From NCBI RefSeq assembly GCF_002999335.1, contig NW_020312752.1, positions 186,001 to 250,000 of the forward strand: a stretch of 64,000 nucleotides of DNA. Direction: 5' to 3'. Below are positions 10,328 through 23,316 of this stretch, in pieces. Numbering within the stretch: position 1 is the stretch's first letter; each line of letters begins with the position of its first letter. The position numbers and the translations under genes are program-made. The notes beneath the pieces were generated by a model that was not told the DNA's origin, did no database searches, and saw nothing but the letters and a program-made list of their open reading frames with translations. This DNA is from Cyclospora cayetanensis. Its lineage: Eukaryota; Apicomplexa; Conoidasida; Eucoccidiorida; Eimeriidae.

Positions 10328-13132
10328 TTAAAGCGGGGAGACAGGCACATACAACAGACGCGCTTGAACTTATCTTTGCACAATGTGAGCAGCATGGCGA
10401 AAAATTCATTGTGCACTCTGAAGCAGTTGGACGAACAGACCAGTGACTTCAGCGGTGTCACAGCCAGGGTCAACAGCTGTCTCAGAGCTAAAACCAAACA
10501 TTCCATCCATCCGCAGCGAGAAACCTCATGGAAGGATTGTTTACCCCTGCAGTAAAGTCTCCATCCGTTCCTCTTGGCCCTCTCTGAAGTAACAGGACAG
10601 GAGGGCACGCAGACTGTGGTCTGGGCAAACAGGGGAGACAGGAGGTTGATCTTCTGTACACTTAGGCTAGAGGAGGGTTGAATATTGTCGATAGCACTAC
10701 CAAGTTCTCGCCCTGTGAAGGACTCACGCCAACAAGTCCAGGGTGTTGGGGAATCTCAGGCAATAAGAGCTTCATCTTGTGGGTCCAAGGCTCGCAAACC
10801 ACCACGGCTGCTTAAAAAGCTCAATCTCTCAAAGCAAAAGTCTGCAGAGTGCTTGCTGGAGCAAGCAGGTAACGTGCTTTTCCACACGAACTGGCTTGTC
10901 TGTGATGCTCGTGGGATGGTCGGGCTTCCGATTGTGTATTCCAGGAAACGGGAGTGTCTCACCAAAAGGGGGAGGCTAGCTGTGCAAAACAAAAGGCAAA
11001 AACCACACCCTTCAAGAAGAGTGGCTGGGTGAAGTGTTGAAACGTCACTCGAAAACAAAACGACGATGGAGCCTTCAGATCTGGTAAGGCCTCCCTCCAC
11101 CGCTCAAAACAGATGGAAATGCTTTTCGTTTAGCCCCTCATCATCATCAGCCGTACATTTTGAGAAAAAATAGGCGCAACATCTATTAGGCATTCACGAT
11201 TCAATGTTACGATGCTGTATTTGCTCCGGTCAGGCCCTTGCCCGGCAACTGCAGCGTTCGGTCGGCCCCGCACTCCGCGGCAGCGGCTTCAAAAATCATG
11301 ATCCGCCCACCTTGTGTCTTCCATTAATTAAATAAATAACGGCGTATTCTTACTTAAGCATAAAAAGAATTTTTCCGCCTGTTTGGAAGATGGATCACAC
11401 CTTCATGCTGACAGCCTTAACTGCTCATGGTGCCGCTCATTAGGGACTCTGGGAAGTCTCCCTCCGGTGACTTGCTCCTACCAGCTGCACCTAGTTTCAG
11501 CCAAGTGTACACGCCAGCCATCGAGCTTTGAATACAGACTGTCAGTCTTCTGAGATCTCAGGGCTTCGTTGTTGGTGTAAAAGAGTTATTACACAGCTCT
11601 TTACATTCACAGAATTTTGTAATACAGAAGAATTCTCTGCCTCACTCCCTGAGCATGACCCGATTCTGAAACTCGTAATTGGTGTTTTGGTTATTCAGCT
11701 GTGAAACGGTCGGAAATTTATACAGATGGCAGAAATAGTAGATAGAGCACGCTACCCACAGCTTTCTAGCGCAGGTATAGCCTCAAACGTAAACCTTCAC
11801 CGCAGCGGGACACAGCCTACCTCTACGATTGCAGCTTGTCAGCGAAAGCGGTCATGTGCAGGGATGTAGCTGCTGACTCGCGTTAAAAGGCACACATACA
11901 TACACCCAGCAGGTATCGCAGCTTCGAAAGCACTGCCGCCATGATCAAAACAATACATCTGCAGCATCTCATACTACCCATCCTATTCCTATAGCCAATC
12001 GACCGTCTCTCCTGGATCCAAGATCTTTTTATTTTCGTTGGAACAACCAAGGCATGAAGATAAGCTGTCGTGCTCTTACCTTGGTGAACAATATCGAAAG
12101 GCTGAGCTCAGTGATGCCTTCCATGCCAGGACCTGCATTTGAACCATGCTCTCTACTCTTTTTGGAAGTGATAATATGCTCCCTATTCCCGTGGAAAAGC
12201 AATATCTACGTACTAGTCTTGCCAATTGAGAAGAGGCCAAGAGCTCATGACCCTCAGAAACGATATCGTAGAGATTCATCAGCCTCAGATAAGAGATGAG
12301 TGGCACTTCATGCTTTTGTCAAACTGAACTAGCAAAACAATCTACGGGTAGAGACATGTGCACTTGAGTGCGCTTTCCCAGGGTGTATGGGGCATACCAC
12401 AGAAAAGATTTTTACATACAGAAATTATGCAAATCCATTGCATGTGTCTCAAATTCATTGTAGCCAGCTATTGAAGAGGCATTTCCCGGAACTTCCAAGG
12501 CCATGAAGTGGCATCGAAAGGCAGAGGATTCGATACTCATGACCAGAGGCCGACAACAGGAGTAACATGGAAGCAAGCAAAGTATCAGTAGAGGCAATCT
12601 CTTTTGCTAACAGAAGGGTAGCGAGTAGCGGATATATTGATATAGGCCGAATGACACCTGTGGCCAAGCCCAGAAGTATGAAGCCTTCTAGGATACTGCA
12701 GTAATCATAGTACTTATATTACAGCATGTACACTTGGAACCCTATATCCAGGTAATTACAAAGGATTCCAAAAGCGGAAGAAATGACGACTGGCCACAGG
12801 GCGTCGAGGAAACCCCTAAAGACAAGCCTCCGGCTCCTCCGAACTTCACTCAAGTTCTGCTCATTTGCACTGAACAGATTTCCAGATCATTGAAAACTTT
12901 CTTTTCTATATCAGCCATCACTATACATAACCAAACAAAATGCCAAGCGGAAGAACGACCCCCTTTCACTTGCTATGTCTTCGCCCTTCTGCCGACGAGC
13001 CTGCCATATGTGCCCCTGCGATACCGGGGGGAGAGATGAACCCTCTCTTCTTTATTCCGTTATTAGCTCTTATCCTAGTTAAGTGGTTTAGACGAGACAG
13101 GCGTCTTTGAAGATCCGGCTTTGAGCACAGGC
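10328..13132. other. Spacer without a supported gene
   Basis: About 2.8 kb upstream of the alveolin gene. No reading frame here has both an ATG and a convincing composition, and no simple repeat or RNA gene was seen. The first exon and promoter of the alveolin gene should lie in its left part, probably 10.3-10.7 kb. Confidence 0.35.
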
Positions 13133-15673
13133 TTAAATCCCGCCGCCCCTCCTGGAATCTTTTGGGGAGGGCTGTGCTGCTTTGCTTTGAGATGCACTCG
13201 CTTCCTTTCTTGCTGCGCTTTGCGCCATAAGTCCCTTGGTAAGGATCCTTTCTCCCTTCTTGGAAGGTGCATCGGCAACACTGGCTTTTCCTTTGGCTTG
13301 TAGCACATTGCCTTGAAGGGCCCCCACCTTTGGTACTGCACTCTCTGCAGCTGGTGTTTTAGCAGTGGCATTGCCACCAACACTCCCTCCGATATTTGAA
13401 GGAATGCTGCTCTTGGAGAGGCTTGGTCCTCCAGGCTTCGGCTTTGCGGATGCAGTTAAGGGTGTTTGGTTATGGAGTACACCCGAAACTTCCTTGTGTG
13501 CTGCGCTGGACCTTTGATCTAGTGCACCAGCCTGTGGATCACCGCTGGACGTAGATGGGGCTTTACCGGCAGCGCTCTGCACACTTGATGCAGCCCCTAT
13601 TGATCTTACGGGTTCCTTCGAGGCAGCCATAAACTTTGTTGCCATGCCAAGGCTCGCAGCAGGAGCTGGACCGACATCCCTTGCCGCTGTGGAAGCTGCG
13701 GCAACTTTGGGGGGAGCTTTGGAGGTTGCTTTTCCTGTGTTATCCTTTGGAAGAGCAGTCAAGTGGGTTTCTTCCGGAGCCCGAGATTCTTTGGCAGTAG
13801 GAGAAGGCGACGCTGAGGGGGCCTTGTGCTTTGTCTGGACATCAGAGAAATTGCAATGGTGCATGCAGGGGCCGAGGAGTGGCGGATTTGGGGGAAGGAA
13901 GGAGAGAATGCGTGCAGGTGTACGCCCAGAAAGTCATCAAAGCGATATGAGTGTTTAGCGAAAAAATCCCTCGCTCACTATTTCAAGTAACGCTGTCTCT
14001 ATGAAAGGCTCCAGTGCGTGCTATGTGTTTGTCCGAGGACTGCGTGAATCGCCTTACCATATCTTTTCCCTTCGGCCTTGCCTTCCCTGAAGGTGGTAGC
14101 AGTGAGCTCTGATCAAAGGACTGCTTCTTGTGAACAGGCACCTCCGTTTTGGTTCGGTGTAGCTCAATCTGGGGCCGTTCGTTTGCTGCAGGCTTAGCTG
14201 GGGAGAGGAGATGTAAATATGCCTCCTTGTGTTTAGGGGGTAGAGGTATACGGGCAAGCGAGTCTTGCACTTCCAATGACACTGCAGCCTTCTTCTGAGC
14301 AGCAGACTGGGGTCGCAGTGCCTTAAACGGATTTAAATATTCATACCAGGCCATCTTCTGTGGAGGTTCCGATTCCTTCTCGGGTGTGGCAGGGGGCCTC
14401 CCGGCTCGAAAATCAAAGGACGGACTGAGCAAGAGGCGAGCAGAAAATAGAGAGCACGAGGCAAAATACGTGAGAGCCACAAAGGATGAAAGGGCAGGGT
14501 TTTAAAGGATACAAGAGACAAAAAGAAGCCCTCGGGCTGGCAAGAAAACAGGAGGGAAATGGAAGAGAACAAACGTGCAGTCAACACATCCGCTAAGTTA
14601 ACAACGGGGTGCTGGGTGAACTACTAAACACCAGGAGTAGTGTTTCGAGAGTTTCTGCCATCACTTTCTGCTCAATTTCTTTCAAATGTAAGAACAACGA
14701 AGAGCCCCTGGTCATCTGCATACCACGAGGGATGCTTGACCATTCATAAACAACTCCGTCAGTTGCACACGGGAGACAAGAGAGACAGCATACAAGGGCG
14801 CCTTCTAGTGCTCCTACCTGTGCACCACCTCTGCTGATAGCTTAGGTCCTTCCCCTCCAGTGTATCCCGACAGGGTGAAGAAAATGACGCCTGCAAACAA
14901 AATAGGAAAAGTTACAGCACACTTCAGCCACGACAAGGAACTGAACAATTCATTTCAGTGCTTTTGAGTGCACAACTCTGCATAGATCGCGCCGTGAAGA
15001 AGCACATTAAATGATATCAATGCAAGCAAGCGCACACAAGGGAAACAAAGTTCCGTCGGGCATGAGCAGGATGATTGTCAGCTTATGCTAGGCGGCGCGG
15101 GATGGACAAAAAAAGCCCCAGAAAAGATGCATTGGGAACTCCACGTGGTGAGTGTAGCTGAACACCGATTGCAATAAGATGCAAGGGAAGCTATATAAAA
15201 TAGACAGCCGCAATCGTCTTGCAGTACGTACCGACGATCTGCGGATCGGGAGTAGCTGTGGCACCTATCACTTGTTGAGGGACGTATAGGGGCCACGCAC
15301 TGGTCTTCGACATCTGATCGCATATACTCACAGCAACATACATAGAAACAATTCATTGTACCTACACCCCGAATCTCTGTCGCTCATCTGCGTGATCAGC
15401 TCTGCATGTCTTGTGCCCTGACCATTATACACGAATCTAGGACTAAGGCGTTGCGCCGCAAAGTGAATGTACGAAACTTTGAGTCTCCTCTTTGTTCAGC
15501 ACTTGTTGCGTTAAGCGTGCAGTAAGGCTCTGAGATTATCGGCATCTAAGCTCCACGGCAGAAACTTTCATGCTCACTCTCTCTCTGCACTGTTCCACGC
15601 TTAGGGGTTTGGTGATGCCAGCGACCCGCCGCATGAATTCTCCCGGCTCGCCGTTGTGTCCCTTCTTTGCCAT
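13133..15673 (-). CDS. Five-exon basic protein of unknown function
   Basis: Exons from high to low coordinate: 15673-15578, 15313-15232, 14890-14818, 14424-14058, 13834-13133; 439 residues, phases 0,1,2,0. The first four exons look conserved and ordered: the protein starts MAKKGHNGEPGEFMRR, continues with WPLYVPQQVIGATATPDPQ, then a short hydrophobic stretch GVIFFTLSGYTGG, then MAWYEYLNPFKAL. The fifth exon (about 233 residues) is a low-complexity tail rich in Ala, Lys, Ser and Pro. The splice sites are good (GTGAGC, GTACGT, GTAGGA and GTAAGG donors; CAG acceptors), and each join preserves frame. The single hydrophobic patch is marginal for a membrane span. No family is recognised. A model starting at the internal MAWYEYLN methionine would lose the best-conserved part. 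Confidence 0.62.
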
Positions 15674-15953
15674 TACCAATAAAACAGCAATGCGAAGCAC
15701 AGGGGAAGACACATCAAAGGGAAGCACCACCTGAGAAAATCGCACACCAAGAGGCAAACAGGCAAGGCATGAGACAAGGAAAGCAGAGCAGCAGCAGCCA
15801 CTATGCAAAGCACGCATTAGGAGATAGTGAAGACAGAAACGATTGCCATGGCCGCATGTACAGCTGGCGATGACGAGCTTCTAAACTTTTATAGGTGCTA
15901 CTTTACAAACATCCATCAAACAGCAGCTACGGCAATGGCTTGTCCGCTGTGGT

Positions 15954-15970
15954 GTATATATATATATATG
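15954..15970. repeat. Short (TA)n microsatellite
   Basis: An alternating TA run in the spacer upstream of the five-exon gene. It may belong to a promoter or simply be a microsatellite. Confidence 0.6.
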
Positions 15971-16181
15971 TGCGCTTGCTGACGGTTTGCTTGAAATTGC
16001 AGTTGATTCTACTCTTTGGGAACTCCGAGTCGTTTTGGGGCCGCGCTATTTCTGTGCGATGCGATGCCAAGAGGGAGATCTGCGTTTCGAAACAAAAAAA
16101 GCACAGACACCATCCTCGCGTAAAGCGGCTCGTGTGCCAGTCTGCTCGGTTTGCCTCTGAAGCACCCTCCCCTTCCCTCTC

Positions 16182-18072
16182 CTAAGCTGCAATCTCTGAT
16201 TCATCCTTGTCTCTGTCTTTCCTACAAAGCTGCCCGCCCCCACAATTACGGATACTGCATACAACACCGATCGCTACGGACTCTGCCGCAAAATACGGCA
16301 CCGTGCAACGGTTGAGAAGCCGCGCACAGAATTTTCGGGAAAAAGTCGTGCAGACGACTCTCGTCGAAATGAACGACCCAGCAGAGAAGCACAAGCAGGC
16401 TCAGCAGCATAGAGGCGAAAAGGTAGGAGTGACACTACATGGCGGACGCCTATGTTGCTTACGTAATCGAGGTCTTCCCCATCATGGAACACCACACAGT
16501 AAGTCCTGGTCGTAACCGCTCCGAGTTGAAATGCATGCGCAAACTTGTAATACAGCCGCCGATACTGCACAATGCGAATGGCGACTTTGGTCCACTTGTG
16601 GATGATCTTTTTCGTTTCTATAACTGCATTTGCTTCCAAGGGCGCATCTTCCTCCGACCCCCTTAACTGTTCCTCCGGCACAGTGCAGCCGTCGCTTTCA
16701 GGCCCCCGTCCATCGTCTGTAGGCACGATTGGCAGCACTACCATAGATGCCGCAGCGTCAGTCATCTTCAGAGCACCTGAATCTTCCAGTTGCTCCCCGC
16801 TGGGCCCCACCTGAGCGGGCGGCTCCTCGGGAGTCTCTGGCGCAATCTGCACAGCCGCAGACGGCGGAGGAGGCTCCGTGGATGGTGGAGGCGGAGGCGT
16901 CACCTCAGGCTCTGGCTTCGAGGCTTCAACAGACGGCACCTGAGTCTCTTCAAGCACCGGCTTCGAGGGCTCTTCGGATGGGGGGGAGACCTCTTGCTGT
17001 GCCGATGGCGTGAGCGCCACCGATTGACTGGGGCTAAAGCATGGTTCGCTTTCAAGCGGAGGAGAAGGCGGAGATGGTTGGGGTAGCGGTGGTGTTGAGG
17101 GTTGTGATAAAGGCTGTGGTTGTGGCGGTACTGCTGAGGCTAGTGGTGTTGGTGGTTGTGGCTGTATTGCTGAGGTCAGTGGTGTTGGTGGTTGTGGTGG
17201 TTGTGGGGGAGGCGGTGGCGGACGCGAATCTGGGAGCGCACTACTTGAGGCAATGTAGGAGGAGGCAACCTTAATGGAGGCAGCCTTAATGGAAGTCTTC
17301 CTTTCCGGAGCACGATAAGAAAGAGAAGGGGAAACGGAGGGAAGAGAAGCTGCAGGACGCTGTGAGAGGGCAGGCGGAGGCTGCAACGGCGGCGACATCG
17401 CTTGGCTGCGGCTAACGGTACGCTGCTCTCTGGGATCTAAGAAACCTTCCAGACGAAGATAGGTGGCTGTGCGCTGTTGCCCTTCGAGCACATTGTCTTT
17501 TTCATCCTTGGCAATCTTCAAGTCTACAGCAGACGCCAGGACCGGGCACAACTCATCAGTGTCAGAGAGAAGCTCGCCAGATGCTTCACGGGAGAGTGCA
17601 GCAGCTCGCACGGCTAGACACCACTCGGTGACTGTTGACAAAGGGAAACCTTACCTGAGGCTTCACCATCAGCATCCCCCATGGCTTCCCTCTGTCGAAT
17701 GAGAGGGAGCGGCGACAGCATGTTCTCCGCATTGCACTCAACTCTGCCTCTCCATTCTCCCAGCGAAAGACCCCGTGCATCTGCAGCCTCCTCCCATGCC
17801 ACATGAAGTTCATTCTCGACATCAGGGAGAGCCTCCTCAGCTCGCCAAAGAAACACCTGTTGCAAAACACACTTCCGCGGGGGTGGCACATTCTGCGGCT
17901 CCCTCGGTAACCCTTGGCCATAGGCCCTAATTTTCGCCTTATCTCCTCCAGCCAGCCGTGCTTGCAAATGTAGATCAGACTGTTCAGGCAGGGGGACCTT
18001 ATCGGGAGTAGTTCCCCAACCGGCATCCCCTACTGTACATTCTGCAGCAGTGATCGGACGGTAAGTAGCTCC
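16182..18072 (-). CDS. Proline-rich protein of unknown function, multi-exon, 5' end unresolved
   Basis: Three pieces are visible. Exon A (18072-17655) follows an acceptor (gctcgcag) and reads without ATG, so an upstream first exon is missing. It holds PPPRKCVLQQVFLWRAEEAL and HVAWEEAADARGLSLGEW, which look folded. Exon B runs to a strong donor at 16463 (TAC|GTAAGC). Its centre is a long Pro-rich linker with PPPPPPQPPQPP-type runs and acidic Ser/Glu stretches. It ends in a basic aromatic segment (KKIIHKWTKVAIRIVQYRRL) that could be a calmodulin-like binding helix. The probable last exon is 16280-16182, with several Cys. The A/B junction is ambiguous: the donor at 17655 can meet in-phase acceptors giving introns of 23, 41 or 71 nt. 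The long Pro segment suggests a scaffold; function unknown. Confidence 0.5.
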
Positions 18073-18401
18073 CTGCGAGCAATGCGTACGGTAGAACTAA
18101 GGAACGGAATGGCACTTTGTTTCACTCAATAGTAAGAGAGGCCGAAGAGGTGCGACCGTAGGGTGTCAGTGAAGTGTAGCATAATTCTATAGTAGAGACT
18201 CGGGTTAATTGCAGTAGCATGGCGAATTTCGAGGCTGCAGAGGAGCAACAGTGACGCGCTGGCGATATGAATTCTGAGGAAGCGGCAACACATTAAGCTC
18301 TGAATCGTAAGGGCAAGCAACAAACCAATTCAGCAGCGGCAGGTAATAATGTCGCCGGGGGCATGGCACTTAAGTGCCTCGAAGACGCTTTCCCTGGGCA
18401 G

Positions 18402-18913
18402 GAAAAGGGGCAAACGGGGAGTGGCTGGGGGAGACCCTGGCTGAAACCCCTCGTATTGCTCACGAGCTGCGGATCGGAATGCAGACTCAGCAGCAGAAGG
18501 CGCAATTTGGTGTGCCAGACGACCCGTGGGAGCAGCAGCTACAAGAGGTGCTGCAAACGCTTGGTGTCACCACAATAAATGAGCAGACTTGGACGTCTGA
18601 AGCAGGGATGAAAGTAAAGTGACCTACAGTCAGTCCAGAATCAGGGGAAGCCATGAAGAAGGAACTCTGTTGGTGGGTGTTGCGTCTATGCAGAAAGCTT
18701 GACCCAAAAGCATACGGGGGAAGAGCCTGCCCTTCGGCGCCCGTTGACCCCGATCGCCTAACTCGCATGGCTCATTTGTGTAAAACTGCTAAAGTCAGCC
18801 AGAGCGCCGCCGTTGAACTGCAAATCTGTGCGTGCCTGGTGCTGAGCCCGTTCCCGTTCTCACAGCACAGCCTATCGCGAAGTTCCGTGGACGACGCAGG
18901 TCAGCGTGCGTGA
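18402..18913 (+). CDS. Probable fragment of a conserved gene, splicing unresolved
   Basis: Two neighbouring plus-strand stretches read like protein. The first (18402-18613) follows an acceptor (ccctgggcag) and contains TPRIAHELRIGMQTQQQKA and VPDDPWEQQLQEVLQTLGV. The second (from about 18659) contains LCWWVLRLCRKLDP and DPDRLTRMAHLCKTAKVSQS, a helical, basic stretch. A donor (AAA|GTAAAG) and an in-phase acceptor would join them, but the intron would be only about 45 nt. No start codon belongs clearly to the first stretch, so at least one upstream exon is missing. No family is recognised. Composition is the main evidence. Confidence 0.35.
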
Positions 18914-19382
18914 ACAAAGGGCCGTTTGAAGGGATCTCAATTTCCACCTTATATAATTGTCTATGCAGAATAGCCCCGAATTTCTCCCATCCGTACGAAA
19001 AAAGCAGCGGCAGAAGCGAATCGATGCGTCTGGTTGGAAGCGCTTGATGAACCTGCGGCCGACAGCGCGTTTATTCTGTGCTGCCTCTGACTTTCTTTGT
19101 CTCCTCTGTGCTCAGAGACGGTTTTGCGCATTTTAAAGGACAATGACGGATAAAAGTGTTGGAAACACTGAAAAATGATCGTGAATATCGCCGAGTGGCT
19201 GTGGCTTGCCTGAAACCCTACTTCGACTTGTACGCCAATCATGATGACCACGAAGAAGAGGTAGTTTAATATATCCGTAAACTAGCTATTTCCTTGGAGT
19301 TCTTGAATACTGTCAAAAAGTACAGCTTTTCTAAATTAACGTCTCTCTCCTGAAACATAGACTAGCCCTTGAGTGAGAACAG

Positions 19383-22300
19383 TGCCTGTCTTCAATGGCA
19401 CAGAGAAGCACTCAGATACCGAAGAATTCAACGAGCACCTAAAGCCTCTAGGCTTGAAGCATCTAAATGGCCAATATAAGCTGAAGGATAAAGTAAGAGA
19501 ATGGAAAGAGCCAGGGCGACATCGAAGGTTTAGTGAGCTCCTTTCATTAAAAAGAAAAACAGCCGCTTATGGAATTTTAATGAAATACTGGTTAAGCGCT
19601 TCCTCATGTACCTGGGTAGGACAAGCTGTGGGGTATTGTGATCGTTTGATCACGGTGTTTGACTTTGAGAACCGATATGCACTCTGGCTGTGGATGATAC
19701 AGCTCCTTGACCTGGGTAATCCACACTTTCGCTGCAGGCAATAATGCGAATCGTAATGACCCAACACCGCCAAGAGTTTATGTATACCACACGCTTCTGT
19801 CTGTGCAAAGGACTATGTCTGAAGAGGTTGTACCTTGCGGAAGTGCTGCCCTTTAACTGCATTGAACTCCAATCGGGTCCTGAACATCAAAAGATTCAAA
19901 GTTCAAAAAGAAAGCTGCTATTCCAGAGGGATATCTTCTAAAACCTTTTATATAGGCACCGCTAAGCTGATTTATGAAATGCGTCCGAGTGCATGAGCAT
20001 TTGATGGATCTTCTATATAGATGGGCACTCACACTAGATATAGGCTGCATAGAATATTTGTGAGAGGCATATTGATAGACAAGAACAGTAAAAGTCGTGT
20101 CCAAGTTTGCTGCAACATTTCAAACATCTTAAAACCAACGCAAAGCTGTTGCAACAGACATTTCAAAAAACAGCTATGCAGCACTGTCGTCACTGTGAAT
20201 GGGACCAACAGCAGACAAACACCATCTAGACTAAGCAACCAGATAAAATCACGCCGTTATCGTTTTGTAAGTTTCGTGTTTTTGGTTCGATAAGCAGGCT
20301 TATGGATGGTAGCTGGGACTATCCGAAGATTATTGAAACACCAATACCGCTTCGCAGCAGCGGTGCTGCTCCACATGCCCCAGCTTTTCGTGCCCGTTCC
20401 TTGCGTCCTCGTCAGCAGCGCATAAAACTTACTGCGTTTAAACAGCTCTACCCGCCCGAGCCACTTGTTTGCACCTTATGTTCTGCAAGAGATTCCTTTT
20501 TGCCTCAGCCGCTGCTTTGGTGTGCACAAGCCTCTTTGAGGCCTCATGGATGGTTATAGAAAGCAAATTTTTTCTGCTGCTCTAAATGTGATTGCTATGA
20601 GCTGCCTTGGACTGGTGTGACTGATTACTGTAGGAGAGATTGCAGCCACAATGGTTCCAAGGGTTCTCGTATGAAAAAACGGCGGCCAAACAATGCAAAT
20701 TCCTCGCAGCACCACCAGATTCTGTAATCAGTGTAACGCATCAAGGTGAAAGCATGTGTTCCAGCAACTCCTCTCGCATCAGACACATCTTCGATGCAGC
20801 AATTGAATTAGCGGCATTAGTAGCAGCCGCCTTCTCAACATTTGAATTTTCTGGCCTTTGCATCTCGGACTTGTTGTCAAATCGTTTTGTGTGCATAAGC
20901 AAACGTGGAAGCCCTGTATGTTTCCTTCCTTCATTGGATTTGTTTTTCTTGTGGATCAATGTGTAACAAGTAAGGAGACTATGCCTTAGGTCTCTTTTCA
21001 GCCTCTCAACAAAGGGGCAGTATTCCAGTCGAGGCTCGTGCCCTTCCGGCAGTTGTCTACTCTCAACTCACTTCCAGGACAGAATAAACACAACCATTGA
21101 CTTTACAGAAAGGACAAACAAACATGTCATGCAAAGAATGATAATTTTAAAGAAGGCACAACTAGGCAAAAACTCGACAAGTTCCCTTTTTTGTTTGAGT
21201 ACTAGGGAGGCCCGCGCAGGACAATGAACGTAGCTGAGCTGACCCCCTCACTTTCGCCAGTTTGCCACACTGGGAACTGTTAGAACATTCTATGATTATT
21301 GCGGCTATTTTGTCTTTTACTCGAAGAGTGTCAGGTGATTTTAGTCTTCGAGAGTTCTTCATCTAGCTTTACAAACACACGCAGGGGTAGAAAGGGTATC
21401 TATTGCTAGCTTACCGTTATATCAGTATTGGGTTACATTCGCAGGTTTATAAGTTCCCTGCCAAAGCATATCAAACTCGGGAGGACGCTGATAAAGTTCA
21501 AACGTCGCTGAAACTTCGTGGCTTTCTGGGTGTAGAGGCAAATGCCTTCCCTCTTCTATCCTCCCCTAGTGCAGCTGCTACATATCAAGGTCTTGAGGGA
21601 AGTACACATCGAGAAAAGCATTCTGGAGCTTCGGGTAGAAATGCAATGTCGTAGCTGCAGAGCCTGCTTAGCTGCTACTGTGTGTGTGTGTGCGTGTGGA
21701 TGTTCGTTGACAGACCGCAGCTAAATCGTGGCTCGACAGCACTACGAGAAACCATGCCCAAAAAAAGCGTGCTCAGGGTTTCCCTGTGTTTTTAGCACAG
21801 ACTGGGTGCTGAAAGCGTTATTCGAGGCAACTTGCGACTGCGATGAACTCAGAGTTCAGAGTGAGTACCGATCTGCTATCATCTCGTGGCTCCCGCCTGC
21901 AGCAGCATAGAAGAAGCTGGACAAATGAAGGAAGAGTTATTCCCTTGTTGGTTCTCCAAAACCCGTTCCCTTATATGTATATATAAACGGACGTGTAAAA
22001 ATCAAGAAAAAAAGGGGCTACAGGGCGCGTTGTACAGCAGCTCCCGTTTTTTGCAATAGTACGCGCATCCGAGGTTGAAAATGATATTGAGTACTTTACA
22101 TTCTATAGCATACTCCAGAAACGCAACAGAACTTTAAAGTAGAAGAAAAGTACGCTTTTTACTGTGATGAGCTCAGAATCCGTGGCATAGCTGTTGAGGG
22201 TGTAACTTTCGGTCACTCGCTGTTGGGAGGAGTGAAGACAGAGTATGACGCTCTGTTCAACGAAGACACTTTACACCGCGCTAACTGTGACAAGAAGCTT

Positions 22301-23316
22301 TGAATTCAAGTAACGGATTTATGTAAAGAGAGATAACTGGCTGAATCTAGTGACGCTGTGCCAGTAGCACCCAAACGACCGGATAAAGTGATCAGACACT
22401 GCTGTGAATAGGCATGTTTCGATGAAGAATGCTTTTCATTGCTCCGTCATGATCCCTTTTGACTTCAAGTAAAAATCTTGGAAGCGTCATCATAACTGTT
22501 TGCAATTGGCAAGGATGCTTTGTGCATGGCCTTGCTCGCGCTTCCTACCAGATACCTCCTTCCACTGAACCACTTTCATGGTGAAATGAAGAAGAGCTCA
22601 ACCAGGGATAAGGCCCTATGCCTTGCCCTTGTTTGGATTTCTGCGTTTAACTCCGCATTCTGTATCCGCATAAATCCATTCACAGCGAAGAGCACGGCCA
22701 GTACGCGTCATTTCAACTATCCCGAAATTGCACAGTGCTCATGGCACATTTGACCACCCATGTGTTTCAGTAAAAATGGGAGAAACCATCACAGGTATTC
22801 TACGCTATACCACCTAGAATATATGTTGAAAGCTAATCACCGAGTGAAGACATTGCAAAGGAATTTGCCCTTGGATTTGATGAGCTACCGACCACTGAAG
22901 AAATAGTAAGCTACCTTTGCCACTTGCTCTCCATGAATATTTACTTAATAAGCATGCCACTAAAACAGGTCCAGGAAATATCCAAGTAAAATGTTTTGGA
23001 ACAAAGCTGTTTACCCACTAGAAGACCTGTTTCATCAGTGATAACGTCGAAGAAATGTCTTCCCTAGATGAGCGGCTGGATTCCGAGAAGAGGAAACCCG
23101 TGTTGTACCTGTAGGTAAAACATGCCACCTTGCCTATCAATACCAATCAATGATTCACTAAAACAATATTGTTCTAAAGTTGCCCAGGGCCCTCATACGC
23201 TCGTGACTATACAGCAACCTGCCCAGAGTCATGGATTCTTCAAGCTAACGGCACTTGCTGGGGGCGCGGGTATCGGGGGTACGCTACTCTTTGCTTCCCA
23301 CCACATGAAGCTCTAA
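19383..23316 (+). other. Cluster of plus-strand coding exons that could not be assembled
   Basis: Several separated stretches look coding and have splice-like edges. 19383-19492 ends AAA|GTAAGA and contains EKHSDTEEFNEHLKPLGL. A stretch from 21445 follows an acceptor and contains KAYQTREDADKVQTSLKLR. One near 21830 contains CDCDELRVQ. 22109-22303 ends in TGA and contains EEKYAFYCDELRIRGIAVEG. One at about 22838-22990 contains SEDIAKEFALGFDELPTTEE. 23122-23316 starts with ATG and ends in a hydrophobic tail (FFKLTALAGGAGIGGTLLFA plus a short end) like a GPI or membrane anchor signal. CDELR-type motifs occur twice, which suggests a repeated domain or two related genes. Everything between looks non-coding. 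It could be one or more secreted or surface proteins, or a decaying gene; I cannot decide. Confidence 0.35.

Noticed and set aside
15078..15356. 92-codon Cys/Ser-rich minus-strand ORF
   Set aside because: The useful coding frame here is a different one (15313-15232), which fits the five-exon gene in phase.
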